Shown: positions 35,408 to 47,671 of the stretch, one piece after another
Layout: each line of letters starts with the position of its first letter
Numbering within the stretch: the stretch's first letter is position 1
Assembly: GCA_027603065.1 (NCBI GenBank)
Contig: JADGJP010000002.1
Coordinates: 62,001 to 126,000 of the forward strand
From: Geranomyces variabilis
Taxonomy: Eukaryota; Chytridiomycota; Chytridiomycetes; Spizellomycetales; Powellomycetaceae
Direction: 5' to 3'
DNA: 64,000 bases
The notes under the pieces: model-generated
Told to the model about the DNA's origin: nothing
The model's database searches: none
What the model saw: only the letters and a program-made list of their open reading frames with translations
Translations under genes and position numbers: made by a program

Positions 35408-35563
35408 GGCGGCAGCAACCTTGTTCTGAACAAACGAGGGAGCGTAAGCGTTTGCTAGCGCACAGCACATTCACATTCTTCCTTTTTTCTAAGTATGAAA
35501 AAATGTTCTTTCTTGTTCGCATTTGGAAGCAACCGAGAGGATAACGCTTGCTCCCAATGTGCA
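35408..35563. repeat. diverged direct repeat, copy B
   Basis: This is the second copy of the unit at 34232-34407, same orientation, about 1.2 kb away. The tRNA-like unit lies between the two copies. Such spacing could be the ends of a decayed insertion or two separate copies of a repeat family; the sequence alone does not decide. Confidence 0.65.
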
Positions 35564-35863
35564 GGTCACTTCCGATCCTTCCTGCATAGCGAAACGGGAG
35601 TGCAAGTCTATCCGACACTTTATCTACCGTCTCTGTAACAGGCCTCCGGGCCTCGATACAAATAACGCAAGACCAGAGGGGTCGAGGCGCGTCTTTGCGC
35701 AGGTGTTTGTCTCGACGAGCTGTATGTGAATGTTTCTTTGCCAATGCTAAGGAGAAAGGAAGGAGGAAGGCGACGGGCAATGACTACCGGGTTCCAAAAG
35801 CCGGCGAGTAGAGCAACTAACGTTTCAAGTTGGAAGAAGAGAAGGAACACTGGGGACACGCAA

Positions 35864-36985
35864 CGTAAAGGATGTTCTTAATCAGTCGCTGCTGGCAATG
35901 GCAACGGCCGAGCTAAGCGCAAAAGTGTCCAGGACGCATAGAAACGACGCAGCACGAAAGTGGGCACTACTTATCCAATCACCAAACGAAAGAACCGTCG
36001 ACCTGCATGAATGGTCAGATTTCTTCAAGTGACTGAACGCGGACGATCACTTCGTCGTAAGTATGGTTCCTTGCCGCAAAAGTCTCTGCAAATGGTAAGA
36101 ATCTGTTCAGCGGCGAGAGCAGATGCGAAAGTAGGGAATTAGAGGCCGGCGTAGACACTCTCTTTTCGAAGGGTTACTACCCGAGATCTGGGCAGGCGCG
36201 GTAGCGAACTTCTTGTAGGAGAATCTGTCGACTATTGAAGCACGAGAGAAGATTGCGAGCGCGGGTATTTTTGCCACGGCTAGGCCGTCGCCGAGCGGAC
36301 TGGCGCGACGCTGTGAAGCGTCATCTCGGCCATGCAGCAGTTGGAGTCGGCTTGATGAGAAAGACGAAGACTCCCGACACCGAGTTCGAACTGGCTATCA
36401 GGAAAAGGCCGAGGCTCGTGGATCACGGGTAAAGGTTTCAGGAACGACATACTTCCTCATGCCCAGCAACCCCGACTTTCACCTGCTGTCAGAACTTTCG
36501 CACAGTGACGGAGGTCAAACCCAACCTTTATTCCGACAGCGACGATGACTCATGGCAGGCCATGGGAAACAGTTTAGCTGACGTACTAGGCCCCAGCTCT
36601 TCTTACAAAATCGAACATCCGCTATCAAGGCCAAAGAAGACGCCAATTTCGAGGCAGAAACATTGGTATTGTGCGATGAGATCAAGCAAGAGTTCGCGGA
36701 CCAAAACAAGTTCAACATTTTGGCAGTTGAACCCGAGTAAGCTCTCTTTCGTTTATGGCATGTGCATGTGCAGTGGAAACGTCCTCGTTTTCTTCGCAAA
36801 GCAGCCCTGCGTCCTACTTTGAACCAATGACGTATGACGTGGCGACGCTCGATTAGATGGAGAAGATGGAATTTGTCCTCTCAGCGGAGTCAGACGTTGA
36901 TCCAATCACCCTTGACACGGCAAGGATCAACCTGAATGCAGAGCAGCGTGCAATGGCAGTGTACGTCAAGCAGTTCACCAACTGG
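35864..36985 (+). pseudogene. relic of a decayed protein with a Pif1/Helitron-like helicase motif
   Basis: Short protein-like runs occur on the plus strand in changing frames: NQSLLAMATAELSAKVS near 35880, LYSDSDDDSWQAMGNSLADV near 36530, then KEDANFEAETLVLCDEIKQE near 36640. The last, near 36930, reads ITLDTARINLNAEQRAMAVY. LNxEQRxA is the typical start of Pif1-family helicases, including those of Helitron transposons. Frame breaks lie between the runs, so the gene is dead. A Helitron origin is inference; a decayed host Pif1 gene is possible. Together with the flanking repeats it marks this as the transposon-prone part of the window. Confidence 0.35.
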
Positions 36986-37151
36986 GACTGAGCAAGAGCG
37001 CGTCACCGTGACTCAATGCCGGGCCTCTTCTTAAAGAGACCCTGCCAGTTGTGCGAAAAGATGCGTTATTACAAGAAAAAAATGTCAATGCGGGGAACTA
37101 CGACTAAAGGATGGGTATATATATCATGACATCTTCGTTTCAAATCATATA

Positions 37152-40100
37152 TCAAATTCCGTTCCGCACAAACTCGTCCAACAGCGCATCAATGCAGTCA
37201 TTGATGAGCTTCTTCTTGTGCGCAAGGTCAACTCCAAACTTTGCCTGCAGCGTGTCGCGCACCGATTTCTTCGAGATGGACATCAGATCCGACGACTCGA
37301 GAATGCGCGCTACGGCTGCCTCGAGCTGCTCGTCGCTCGGGAACGGCGGCTCGGGCCCAGTAGAGCTCGGCGGGGACGGCGACGAAGGCGACGGCGGCGT
37401 GCGAGAGCCAGATGCAAAACTGGTCGCGGTATTGGTCGCTGAGAATCCCGGCTTGGGAGGAGGCGGGTAGACAAAATCGCCCTTGCGCACGCGTCCACCA
37501 ATTGACAGGTCGGACGCACGGCGCTCGGCCGGGTGTGGCATGGGAAAGTTGATCAGCGAAGGGTTGGACGCGCGGCGCTCGATTATCTTGTGTGCGGGGA
37601 ACGGCCCACCGCTGCCGGAAGAGACACACTGCTTGCCCTTGCCTGTGCTCGAAAAGGACAGCTGCGACGAGCTACGGCTGCGTTCCATCGCGGCAAACGG
37701 CGGCGAGAACTGCTTGTTGGCTTCGCGACGGTCTGTGTACGTGTAATCCGACGTAGACGAGTACTCGCTACCGGGTCCCCGCATGTGATAATCGCTTCCT
37801 GCGACCGACTGCGGAGACATTATCGATGCGCGGCGGCCCTCGCTAAACGTAACTGACGGCCCTGCGGCGGGTGGCAGAGGGCTGAGAGCGCCGGGGCTGT
37901 ACGCGCGAGACGAGCGACGTTCGGGCGCGGAGGGAACCACAACGACGGGAATCTCACGCGGGACGACCTGAAGTCCGTTGGAAGTCTCCGTATCAGCCAT
38001 CGGCGCTGGAGTCTGGACGATCTCAATTTCATCCACATCGGTCCTTGACGCCGGCGACACAGTGCCATCTCGACTGCGCTTTGGCCCAATCGATGCAAAA
38101 GAACCGTGAGCTGATTGATTGTAGTAGTGGGGGCTTCCCGACCGAGCCATCAGCTTTGCAGTGCCAACCGCGTTCTCCAGCGCCACGCGTTCGTGCTTGC
38201 GTTCAGAGTTAATCGACGATCCCGCAGATGATGCAACCGACGGCGAGCGAGACCTCGTGCGCGAGTGCGGTAGGTACGGCGCGGGCGAGCTACTGTTGTG
38301 GTGCCTTGCCGCCGCAGTATTGGTGTATTGGAACATGACCGGGCTCTCGCTTCTCACGTTCTGGCGCAACGCCGCGGCTGCCGCTGGGTCGCGCTTAGGA
38401 CTCTGGCTGCGACCACGCGGCTCGTACTGCGGCAGCGTCTCGTGCGAAGAAGAGAGCACCACGGCGCGGTTGAAGATGCCCGCGTTGCCGCCGCCCATGT
38501 AAGACATGACGCGGTGGCTGAGACGGCGTCGCTCAACAATGTCCTGCTCCTCTTTAGCAGCCGCCGCGGCCATTTGCCTCTGTTTTGCGTAGTCCGACCA
38601 ACGAATCCGCCTGACCGATTCGGGATCGAACTTTGAAGCGACAGCCGTAACTTTTTTCTTTTTGCCGTCTTCGCCAAACACGATACGAGTGTTTCCCTAA
38701 ATATCGTAAACGAGAGTGAGTTGGCCTCTTCGCACCATCCGTGCCCACCAAGAGCAACCCTTAAAGCAACGTACCCATGAAAAGTCGTCGAAGTGCCAGA
38801 ACGCGTACATTGGCAGCAAGAACGTAAAGACCGGAATTCCAAGGATGTAGAGGAACATCCACATAATCTGCTTCCACTCGCGCTTGAGCGTAAAGACCAC
38901 GACTTGGAGTCCATAAACTGGAGCAAAAGAAAAAAGCAAGCGCAAGCGCTGTGGTCAGCAAGTCGCTGCCTCGCGGACAAGACATCGCATGCTGAGAACT
39001 CACCTGCAGCGATCATAGCAATCGAAATAATCGGGAGCGAGTTTTGCGCGGTAACGATCGCCCAAATCAAGTACGCAATGTAGAGCACGGCAGCGGGCTG
39101 CAGGACCGTCGACAGCAGATCCAAAAACACGACAAACTTCATCGAGCAGCACAAGAAGCCGCACTGGCGAATCGACATGAGTTCTAGCAGATTGTGCACT
39201 GTCGAGTTGATCCAGCGACGACGCTGCGACAGGAGCACGCGCCACTTGTCCGGAGCATTTGTTCGACATTTGGCTGTCAAAAAACCAACCGACACAGCAA
39301 GATGATGAGCACCCGTCATCGAGGATCAAACACGCGTGCACACTGACAACCCCACATACCGGCATTAATGAACGTGCACTTCATGTGCGAAAAGTGTTTC
39401 AGCACCAGCGTGGTCAGGAAACGGTCTTCGCCCAAGTCAAACAGACTCTTCAGGTGCAACGTATCGACGGTGTTGCGAGAGAACTCGTCGACCACCTCGG
39501 GTGCAATCAGAAGCGGTCCATTGTTGCGCGAGCGAATGCGGTACATGCAGAAACAGCCAGGAAGACAGGTAACCGCGCCGAAGATGGCCTCGAATGCCTT
39601 ATTGAGATGGTGCGAAATGAAGTACTCGTAGACCTGGACCGAAGGAGTGGTCAATAATGCTGGCTGAGATTAACATGCTCGGCTCAAGCGCTGGGTTATC
39701 AGCTTCTCACCTGAATTCTGGTAATCCAGGTCTCGCTTTGGTTCGAAAGCACCGTTTCGCCACACAGCCCGATGATCGACTGGTCCGAGTTCATGGAATG
39801 GACCAGCTGGGCGAGACTGTCGGGATACACCTCGGTATCGGCATCCACATAGAAAAGCAGCGAGTACTGCGAGGGGTGGATCCCGATAACCTCGGTCATG
39901 GTGCGGTACAGCTCGAGTTCAAGAGGCGTCAGCTCGGCGTCAAAGTGCACGCGCGAGAGGAAGTTGAGCACAATCAGCTGCGAGTCGCGCTTGCCCCTGT
40001 TGCCCGGACGCGTAACTTCAGATTCCTTGCCGACCTTGACAACGACAATATAGGGCACGGAATACTCGATGCCGCCTTTCATCACGTTGTAAAGACCAGA

Positions 40101-43100
40101 GTAGACTTTTGCGCGGTTGAGCTGTGCATCGCCCTCGCCCACAGATTGGAAGACTTGCGGCGATGGGTCGTCTTTGGGGTCGTGTGCGAGAATGTCGAGT
40201 ACAATGCGAGGCGTCGGTCGGTTGTTGCCGCTGCCCACAACCATTCCGTCACTGCAAAGATATAATGCAACCAGTGAGCAAAACTGTCCAACAGAGATGT
40301 GTAGCCTGAACAAACACGCGGTTTGCCTCCCGACGTACCAAACCACAAGCAGGAGCTTCCGCGCACCCTCATACTCCATGCACGCCAGCGACTCGAGAGA
40401 TTTTCTCAGCGACGATTCGCCTTCAGTGTAGCAAGGCATCTGGCAAATGACAAACTGCTCCAGCGTCTTGTGGTCGATTACCGGCGTCGACGTGAACTGA
40501 ACAGCGACCTACGTATTTCGAGACCCATCAAATTAGTCACTAAGCTCAGCACTCTGCGACTTGCAGAAGCATTAAAACATACCAAGAATTTCAGCCCAAT
40601 GATGCTAATGACGACCATACTCGAAGCCAGCAACAGGTAATTCGAAAACTGGCAGCCAATGTCGAGGCGATGGTCAATGACACCGATATAAAACATCTCA
40701 TCCATGCAACGTTGAATAGCGCGTGCAGCGCCAGGGTTCGGCCGCACAACCGTCGCCATCCAATCGCTGCTAATGTCTTGCCCGAGCCGGTTTGCAAACA
40801 ATCGGTCGACCTGGTCGTTGTTAAAAAACGGTGACGTCCTGTACGTCGACACGTCGTACACCCGGTCGTGAAGCACGATCCAGCTGCGGTTAACGAGCGG
40901 CTGCTGGACGATGTAATCCCATTGGTAGGCGATATCGTACTTGGCCGCGGCCGCGAGGGTTCTGAAGTACGGAGACGACGGCTGCTGATGGCGGAGGGAA
41001 TAGTCGGACGGGCGCTTCGGCAAGTTGTCCCAACCCTCAGCTGGGGGTTGAATGCCGGGGCAAAACTCGCCAAAGTTCTGGACCTTGTAGAACAGTGGGC
41101 TGATGTCCTTGCCAAGAGCAGCCTGGAACCCGTTGATTCCGGCGTTAGCGTGCGAGGAGGCTAAGCCTTGGACATCGTAGGCCTTGCCAAAGCCGTACAC
41201 CCATGGGTCGGACGATGACGTCCGCACGCGAACCTCGTCGAGCGACAGAATATTTTGCTTGGGGCAAATAGCTGAAATGAAACGGCATAGTTAGCTCAAA
41301 CTCCATCCCAGACAATAGCGGACCAATGCACACACCTTTGGGCAGCCCGATGATGAAGGCCAGCAAGAACAGACACATTCCCGCAATGATCATGCACAGT
41401 GCCACCTTTTCTCTCCAGGCAATCTGCACGTCCTTGCGCGTCATTTTGCCGCAGTACTTGAGACAGCACGGGAGCCAGCACCACGTCAAACTCCACGTGC
41501 ACGTCAACCACCTGTTTCTTGCTGCCGTCCTTGGCATCTTCGGCTCCATATCAGCAATCTCATAGGCGGGCTTGGTGGCCGCCGCCGTCGCAGCCGCTTC
41601 CAACGGGTCCATCTCGCTTGCACCCATGTTCATCTCACTCTCCGTGTCGCCATTGTCCATAATCGGCCTCCGTAGCGTGGTTGCAAAGTCTCCTGGCTGC
41701 GCGTTCCACACGCCATCTTCCTGCTCGGAGCGGAGGCGGTCGTGGAGGAATCGGTACGACTTTTCCGAAAGGTACACTTTCGTCAGGCCGAGCGCCATTT
41801 GCTCTTCGGTCCACCCCATCTCGCTCGCAAAGTCTTCGCACAGGTTGGCGAAGTCAACCTCGTCAGATTCGTCGAAGAACCGCTCCATCACGACCGAATG
41901 GAAGCGAGAAATGAAGTCTGTACAAACCCCTTGCGTGAGCCAAATAAAACCATACAAGCGGTACTCTCAGCTGTCAGCGCGTACCTTCGTGAGTGTAAGA
42001 GGCAGCGTAATCGCCCGCAACGCGACACTGCGTGTGCTCGGCGACCCGGTTGGCCACCAAATCCGCTTTCAAGATCGCCACATCCTGCTTGTCGCTCAGG
42101 GGCGACTCGCCTGCGTCGACACACAAAACAAACCAGGGGTCCGCGTCTTGAATCGCCGCCATGACCTGGCTGGTCTGGCGAGAAAACTCGCCGATAACCG
42201 TCCCGTCCTGAACATCCATGAGGCCATGGCCGTCTATGTGTTCAAATTCTTCTTTGGAGAACAGGTTGCGCACAAATCCGTTCGCGCAAGGTGGGGTCCC
42301 GCTCGCCGTTCCCGTAAAGATAGCCGTGACTGACGACGACAACACGTCGCCGTCGAGATACACCAACGAGTCGAGATCATAGGTTGCCGACCCGCAGTAG
42401 TGGTGGACTTGGAAATAGCGCGAGCTGACCCTGGTGTCGTCAATCCGCACCGCTTCGACATTGTCAAAGGCGTTAAGAATGGTGGCGGGAATGATGGGTT
42501 CGGATTGATCGTTCATCACCATGCTGCGGTGAATCGCTTCTTCATCAATCGCGCGGAGAAGGCCAATGTCCATTGAAAGAAGGTGACCGACAGCACCAAG
42601 GCGTTCTTCTTGGTTTTCAACCGCAAAGCTGAGCACGCCTTCTTGCGCATACTCTGCACAGCGCGCATCGACCCACTGCGAGACATGCATGTGCAAGTGC
42701 TCGTTCACCATGTTGTATAGCAGCCGATTCAGCTCGTTCGCACCCGTCTCCCTAAAACTGGGCACCTCGAGCACGCGCACGCTCGCTGCGATTTCATCGT
42801 CGTATGACTTGCACAGACAAGCGTTCATTCGCCGCACGAGCCACGCAATGAGTTCGGCGTATAGTGTCGATGCCAGCAAGTTGCGCTGCGCTCCGGCGGC
42901 TTCGGCGGTCATAAACAACGAAATGCGCTCGTGTCCGACAACCTTGGATTTGTAGATGAGCGCTTCGAGGAGGCTGTTTTGGTCGACGCCGAGAAGGTTA
43001 GCCGTGATGAAGAGCTCCTCGCCGTTGGAGATGCCGCATGGGTCTTGAGATCGCTCGTCATTGTCAACAAAGTTCAAGTTACCTGCGAAAGACGGATGGT

Positions 43101-44491
43101 TAGCGAGGCACACAAGTGGAGTGCATCGTTACTTCACCTGGCGCTTACCCAAGTGCAAGATCGCGGCGAGCACCTGCCAGATCTGCTTCTGGAGCTTGGG
43201 ACCAATGCGCAGGTGCTTCAAAGCCTACACAAATATTTCTTCTAAGCGCGCACATTTGCAAACTCAGAGCAATTGCAAAACGCACGTACCTTCTGCAATT
43301 CTTGAAATGTTTCCATGTCTTCTTTCGCAGTGTGGAAAAACGGCGAGCCCTGCAGATACTTGAAGTGTGAAGCATCCTGCAGCTTCCATCGCAGCTTGTC
43401 TTGCGGCGAGCAGCCGGCGAGCAGGTAGTAGAAAATGGGATAGTTTTCCTCCTTAAGACCCGTTGCGTTCGTGACAAAGCGCGAGCCATCGAGCTGGTAT
43501 GCGATGGAGCCGACTCCGATAAGCTAGAAGCAGGGAAAAGGGGCGTGAGGAGTGATGAGAAATGGTTTCATCTATGGTGATTTTCGACAGCTCCACTATG
43601 CTGTACCTTCCAGTCGTGGTTGTATTGATATTCGACGTATTTGCACGCCATGGATGCGCTACGGCTGCGGAGGGTGCGGGCACTGGAAGAAGAAAGCATT
43701 TCTAGCGGTCAGCATTGCACAGATGGAATGCGATAGTGCTTGATGAGAGTTGTAAAACGTACTGGGCAAAAGCCTCAAACACCGGATCGAGCATGGTGGC
43801 AGCGCGCAGAATCTTTTGGTCGCCGGTGTTTTGGGTGTTTGTAGACAGCATCAGCAGCTGCCAGACAAACAGTTTGCGCATTTCCGACTTTTCGCTCGCA
43901 TCGCTGCCGAGAAACACCACCGACTGGTTGCGGTTGTCGCGCGTCATGTGGTAGAAGCAGCTGGCGGCCATGTCGAAGACGTGCGGCGGTAGATCGGGCT
44001 TGTGTTCGGCAGTCTCGATGATCCAACGAGCGTATTCGGCTGCGACATCTGCGGTTGATCTGGAGATGGAGAAATAGGTGTGGGACAAAAAGTCATGAGT
44101 ACAAGAGAACTGATAACCACTCGCCGTTGAAAGGAGATCAATCTGCTACGCAGTCGCCTAGGCATGACGGCCGCAATGCTGTCGCTTCCAAAAGCAAGCT
44201 TGGAAGACGCTCCATAACCACGAGCTGTCACTCGAGTACTTACTCTGCCAGCACAGCCGACCCGCCCAAAACAAGGAGAGCGTTCTCGCCGAGCTTGGTA
44301 AAGTAGTCGCCACCGGCATAACGTTTACGCAGCGTGGCGAGCACATTCTCGAGCGTAGGACTCACGAGGCGGGTCAGGTAATCGGACGGATCGTCGCGGG
44401 ACGGAAGCTGGTGATTTTGCTGCTGCTGCTGTTGTTGAGGTAGTTCATGCTGCTGTGAGAGCGGCGACGGGTGGTGTGCGGTCGTAGACAT
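37152..44491 (-). CDS. chitin synthase with myosin-like motor domain (class V/VII type)
   Basis: Fourteen exons close exactly to 2080 residues: 44244-44491, 43763-44059, 43607-43682, 43290-43523, 43149-43224, 43082 to 41985, 41336-41917, 40583-41271, 40339-40508, 39711-40251, 39360-39633, 39004-39273, 38775-38917, 37152-38696. Residues 1-700 form a myosin-like head ([38 protein letters not shown]). Its P-loop reads GSDASEKSE instead of GESGxGKSE, so ATP binding is doubtful. Two membrane segments come next, then a cytochrome-b5-like part ([12 protein letters not shown]). The family-2 glycosyltransferase follows ([31 protein letters not shown] at about residue 1447), then membrane helices. A 450-residue serine-rich region ends in a DEK_C domain. 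The enzyme makes chitin at the plasma membrane; the head may tether vesicles to actin. Confidence 0.95.
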
Positions 44492-45583
44492 CTCTGGTAT
44501 ACAGGCGAGCGAGCCGAGAGAAGAAGCGCCGCAGTGTCGGGAGCGTGAGCTTGAACCAAATGAAAGCGAGACGACGCTGCACGCACTCGCGGACGGCAGG
44601 ATCTAGCTAGAGCTGACGATGGGAGCGAGAGAAGGAAGCTGCGACAATAAAAAGCAAACGATTCCCCTGTACTGGCTCTCCGCAGCTGTCAACGAAGAAA
44701 AAGGCAACAGCGCAAGGGGAGGCGAAAAGGAGGAACGAATTGATAAAAAGACCTTGACAGCAAGGAGGGGCTCGGCACACACACACACACACACACCCAC
44801 ACACAGTCTCTTTGTCGCCTTCCACTCGCCTCTCCTCTCTCCGTTTCCTTCATGGGAGTTGCGACCATGTGGCTGTGAGTAAAAAAGGGCGGGAAAGATG
44901 CTGGCTGGCTGCATCAACAATTTTTTTTTGTGCACCAGCCCCGCCGCGTTCGCGGCCGAGCGATTGCGCAGCCGGACGCCGGCAGCTTCCAGAATCCAGC
45001 GTCCCGTCCTCGCTCTCTCGTCGCAGTGGGCTGGCAGAGAGAGAAAAGGAGCCCGAGCACAGAACACGAGGAGACATGGACGGAGGGATGAAGGAGGGCG
45101 AGAAGCACAAGACGGAGGAAGTCGACCGTGGTCCGTGCTGGCCCGTGCAGGAGGAAACGAGGCTGGCATGCAGGCAGCATGATTGTGCAGCCACGCGCGT
45201 GGCTGCGCATTTGGGCAATGGCATTTCTTTGTTCCTGAATTGACGCGAGGCGCAGCACGCGATTCTATTGTATGACGCTCAAACGCGCAATGCGGATCTC
45301 GAATGACGACCGCCAGCTCGCAAACAGTGACTATAACAAGAGACTCGCGGGCGGAGTGCAAACTGCTTGTCGTTAGCCAGCTCTCGTTTGTATATTTGTC
45401 GCTAATGCCCGGAGAAAGGTCACAGCCATATGCGAAGGGTAGGTTGCTGCCATTTTTTTTAAGTTGTCGTTGTCATTGCAAGAAACGCCGTTGCTGCAAG
45501 AGTCAGGATCATATTTTTTTGACACAGAGGAAAACACAACACACATATATATCGCGGGCGGGACAGCTGCTCTCAGCAGCTGA
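44492..45583. other. intergenic, 1.1 kb, with a CA microsatellite
   Basis: This is the upstream region of the chitin synthase and the 3' flank of the next minus-strand gene. A (CA)n run lies at about 44779-44804. The 252-codon minus-strand frame (44603-45361) is low-complexity with no motif and is not called. No RNA gene was found. Confidence 0.4.
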
Positions 45584-47149
45584 CTACTGCGCAGGCATTG
45601 CGGCGGACAGCAGTACGTCAGTCAGGTCGTCCCATCCACTATCGCTAAGCAAGCCCGGCGATCGTGGCCGCAGCTCGGGCGTCAAATGGTGCGCAGCAGC
45701 CAAAAACCCAGGCAGCGGACCGGTGACAGGTGCCTTAGTCGAAGACAAAGAGGCAGAGGCAGCAGATGCAAGAGGAGACGCAGGTGCAGGTGACGACGCG
45801 TTGGTAGTAGCCGGTGTGGATTCTGCTACAATTATGCTTTGTGCAGGCGTGTCGTTCATGCCGGCGGCAGCGGGATCTTTGCCTTCCAGAGCTGCCGCAA
45901 GTTTCTGTAAAGAAACGAAAATGGGAACCGCCGCGGTAAGTTTATTTGCAAACCTAGTGGCAGGAGCCCACCACACGCTCGAAGACCGCACCTGCAGCAA
46001 CACGCGGTTCTCTTCCTCCAGCCTGCAAATCAGCGTCCGCTGAGTAGCAACCGTCCCATCCAACTGCGCAGCCTGCGCAATCGTACGCTCCAGCGCACCC
46101 GCCAGCCGCTCCGCGCGCGCAGTCAGCTCCTCAAACATGGCTTTATCATTATCGCCGTCGCTGATGTCGCCGCAGCTATCGCTGGACCGCGCGGCTAACG
46201 AGAAACTTGTTTCGTAATCCTCATCTATGTCCTCGATCTCTGCCAGATTTACACTGCTGCAGTCGTCCACCGATGTCACAGAGGCCGCTACGCCTTCTGT
46301 TGCTGTCGCTGCTGACGGCAATGTCGTCGTCGTTGGCACGGTCTCAGCCGCCGCCGCCGCGGAGACACCAGCAGCGCTTGTGCCCAAACGGCGAATATAA
46401 TACCACGACATGGCAGTCAACGCAGCCGCCAACAGCGAAAGATCCACCCACGGATTACCCAGCACATCCTTTGCCACCGCAATAATGGAGCGCACCGCAC
46501 GGTCAATCGCCGCGAGAACACGGTCAAAGTCGATAACTCCACGCCGCCGACCGGTGTGGCGACGGCCGGTTGCTTCGGCCGAAACGGCTGAAGCGCGCTG
46601 CATCATCAAATGCGTCGTGGCAGCAGCAGTGCTGCTGTTACCGCTAGTGTTGCTCGCGCGCAGCAGGCGAGCCAAATCCTGGGGAGTAAAAGCTCCAAAC
46701 TGCGGAGGTGCGCCGTTAGCGGCACCGGTGGCGGCAGAGGAAGACGTGCTTCCTGCAGCAGCGACTGCTGCAGATGACTGGGAAGTGGGTGCGCAGTATT
46801 CCCGTGTAGCGGCGGTGCCCGTCGCGATAGTACGGATAAATGCTCGGTGGCTCACTGCGAGGGCGATTGTAGGCGAGGCGCTCAGGCTTCCGCCAGCGCT
46901 AGCACTGCTAGGGCTGCTGCTATGTTGGTACTGGGTGCGGGCAATTGCGCCGGCAAGCGCGTGCAGGAACCGTTTATGAGCACAGAGCAGTTGCTGGCGA
47001 GCACGTGGCGCGCTGTTTGGTGACGAGATAAGAAACACTGGACGATTCAAGGAGCGGCACGAAGATGAGGAAGAGCAGGACGGTGGCAGCGCCGACGATC
47101 GCTGAGTCGAGCCGTACGAGCCCATATTAGCTGCGGTTGCGGCGGTCAT
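45584..47149 (-). CDS. orphan membrane protein with coiled coil, about 492 aa
   Basis: Two exons, 45992-47149 and 45584-45904. The intron is 87 bases, a multiple of three, so it stays open if retained; it has a GTGCGG donor and a TTTCTTTACAG acceptor, and removing it joins a leucine-rich helix (NRVLLQ|KLAAALEG). The start is taken at the ATG at 47149 (MTAATAANMGSYG). The N-terminus is serine/alanine-rich with scattered arginines and could target mitochondria. One membrane helix lies near residue 255 (DLSLLAAALTAMSWYYI). A coiled coil follows (ELTARAERLAGALERTIAQA, then LICRLEEENRVLL). The C-terminus is serine/alanine-rich and ends DDLTDVLLSAAMPAQ. No family recognised. Confidence 0.65.
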   Translation of the reverse strand: MTAATAANMGSYGSTQRSSALPPSCSSSSSCRSLNRPVFLISSPNSAPRARQQLLCAHKRFLHALAGAIARTQYQHSSSPSSASAGGSLSASPTIALAVSHRAFIRTIATGTAATREYCAPTSQSSAAVAAAGSTSSSAATGAANGAPPQFGAFTPQDLARLLRASNTSGNSSTAAATTHLMMQRASAVSAEATGRRHTGRRRGVIDFDRVLAAIDRAVRSIIAVAKDVLGNPWVDLSLLAAALTAMSWYYIRRLGTSAAGVSAAAAAETVPTTTTLPSAATATEGVAASVTSVDDCSSVNLAEIEDIDEDYETSFSLAARSSDSCGDISDGDNDKAMFEELTARAERLAGALERTIAQAAQLDGTVATQRTLICRLEEENRVLLQVRSSSVWWAPATRFANKLTAAVPIFVSLQKLAAALEGKDPAAAGMNDTPAQSIIVAESTPATTNASSPAPASPLASAASASLSSTKAPVTGPLPGFLAAAHHLTPELRPRSPGLLSDSGWDDLTDVLLSAAMPAQ

Positions 47150-47671
47150 TGTTCGAATATATATGTGAGAGAGACAGAGAGCGGCGCGGGCGGAGAACTT
47201 GGAAAAGAGGGAGAGTGTGTTGACCGGCAAAAAAAAGGAAAGCGGTTTTCTGTCCCCCCCTTTCTAATGCTGTAAGACGAGAGGTTTTCCGGAAAAGAAG
47301 TAGGTGGAGTTGAAAGAAAGGTAGGAAACGAAGATGAAGAGAGCAGAGACAGAGGGAGAGAGAGATACTAGAGCGGGACAGCGCAGTCCCCCCGCCGCCC
47401 GCTCACGTCACGAGACGCGCCAGTCACGCGCGCGTTGGTACCCCTTGGCGCACGTAAGCAAAAAGTCGTGAGTACTGTATGACTAAGACTACCTTGCAAC
47501 CAGATAGGTGTGTATCTCAAATTCAATGCTACTTTTCTATTGAGCCGTGCCGGTACACAAAAAGATGATTCACAAAACTGCGACAGGCCAGTAACGCAAT
47601 GATATGACTTCCCAAGGCTAGGACGATTGCCTTCGTCCGTGTGCTTCTTTACGTGCAGACTTGCAGGTGGA
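47150..47671. other. intergenic, 522 bases
   Basis: This holds the upstream region of the membrane/coiled-coil gene and the 3' flank of the TMEM33 gene. It contains purine-rich GAGA tracts (47330-47370). No gene supported. Confidence 0.4.

Noticed and set aside
44603-45361. Minus-strand 252-codon frame
   Set aside because: Low-complexity, contains the CA microsatellite and has no domain; more likely intergenic.
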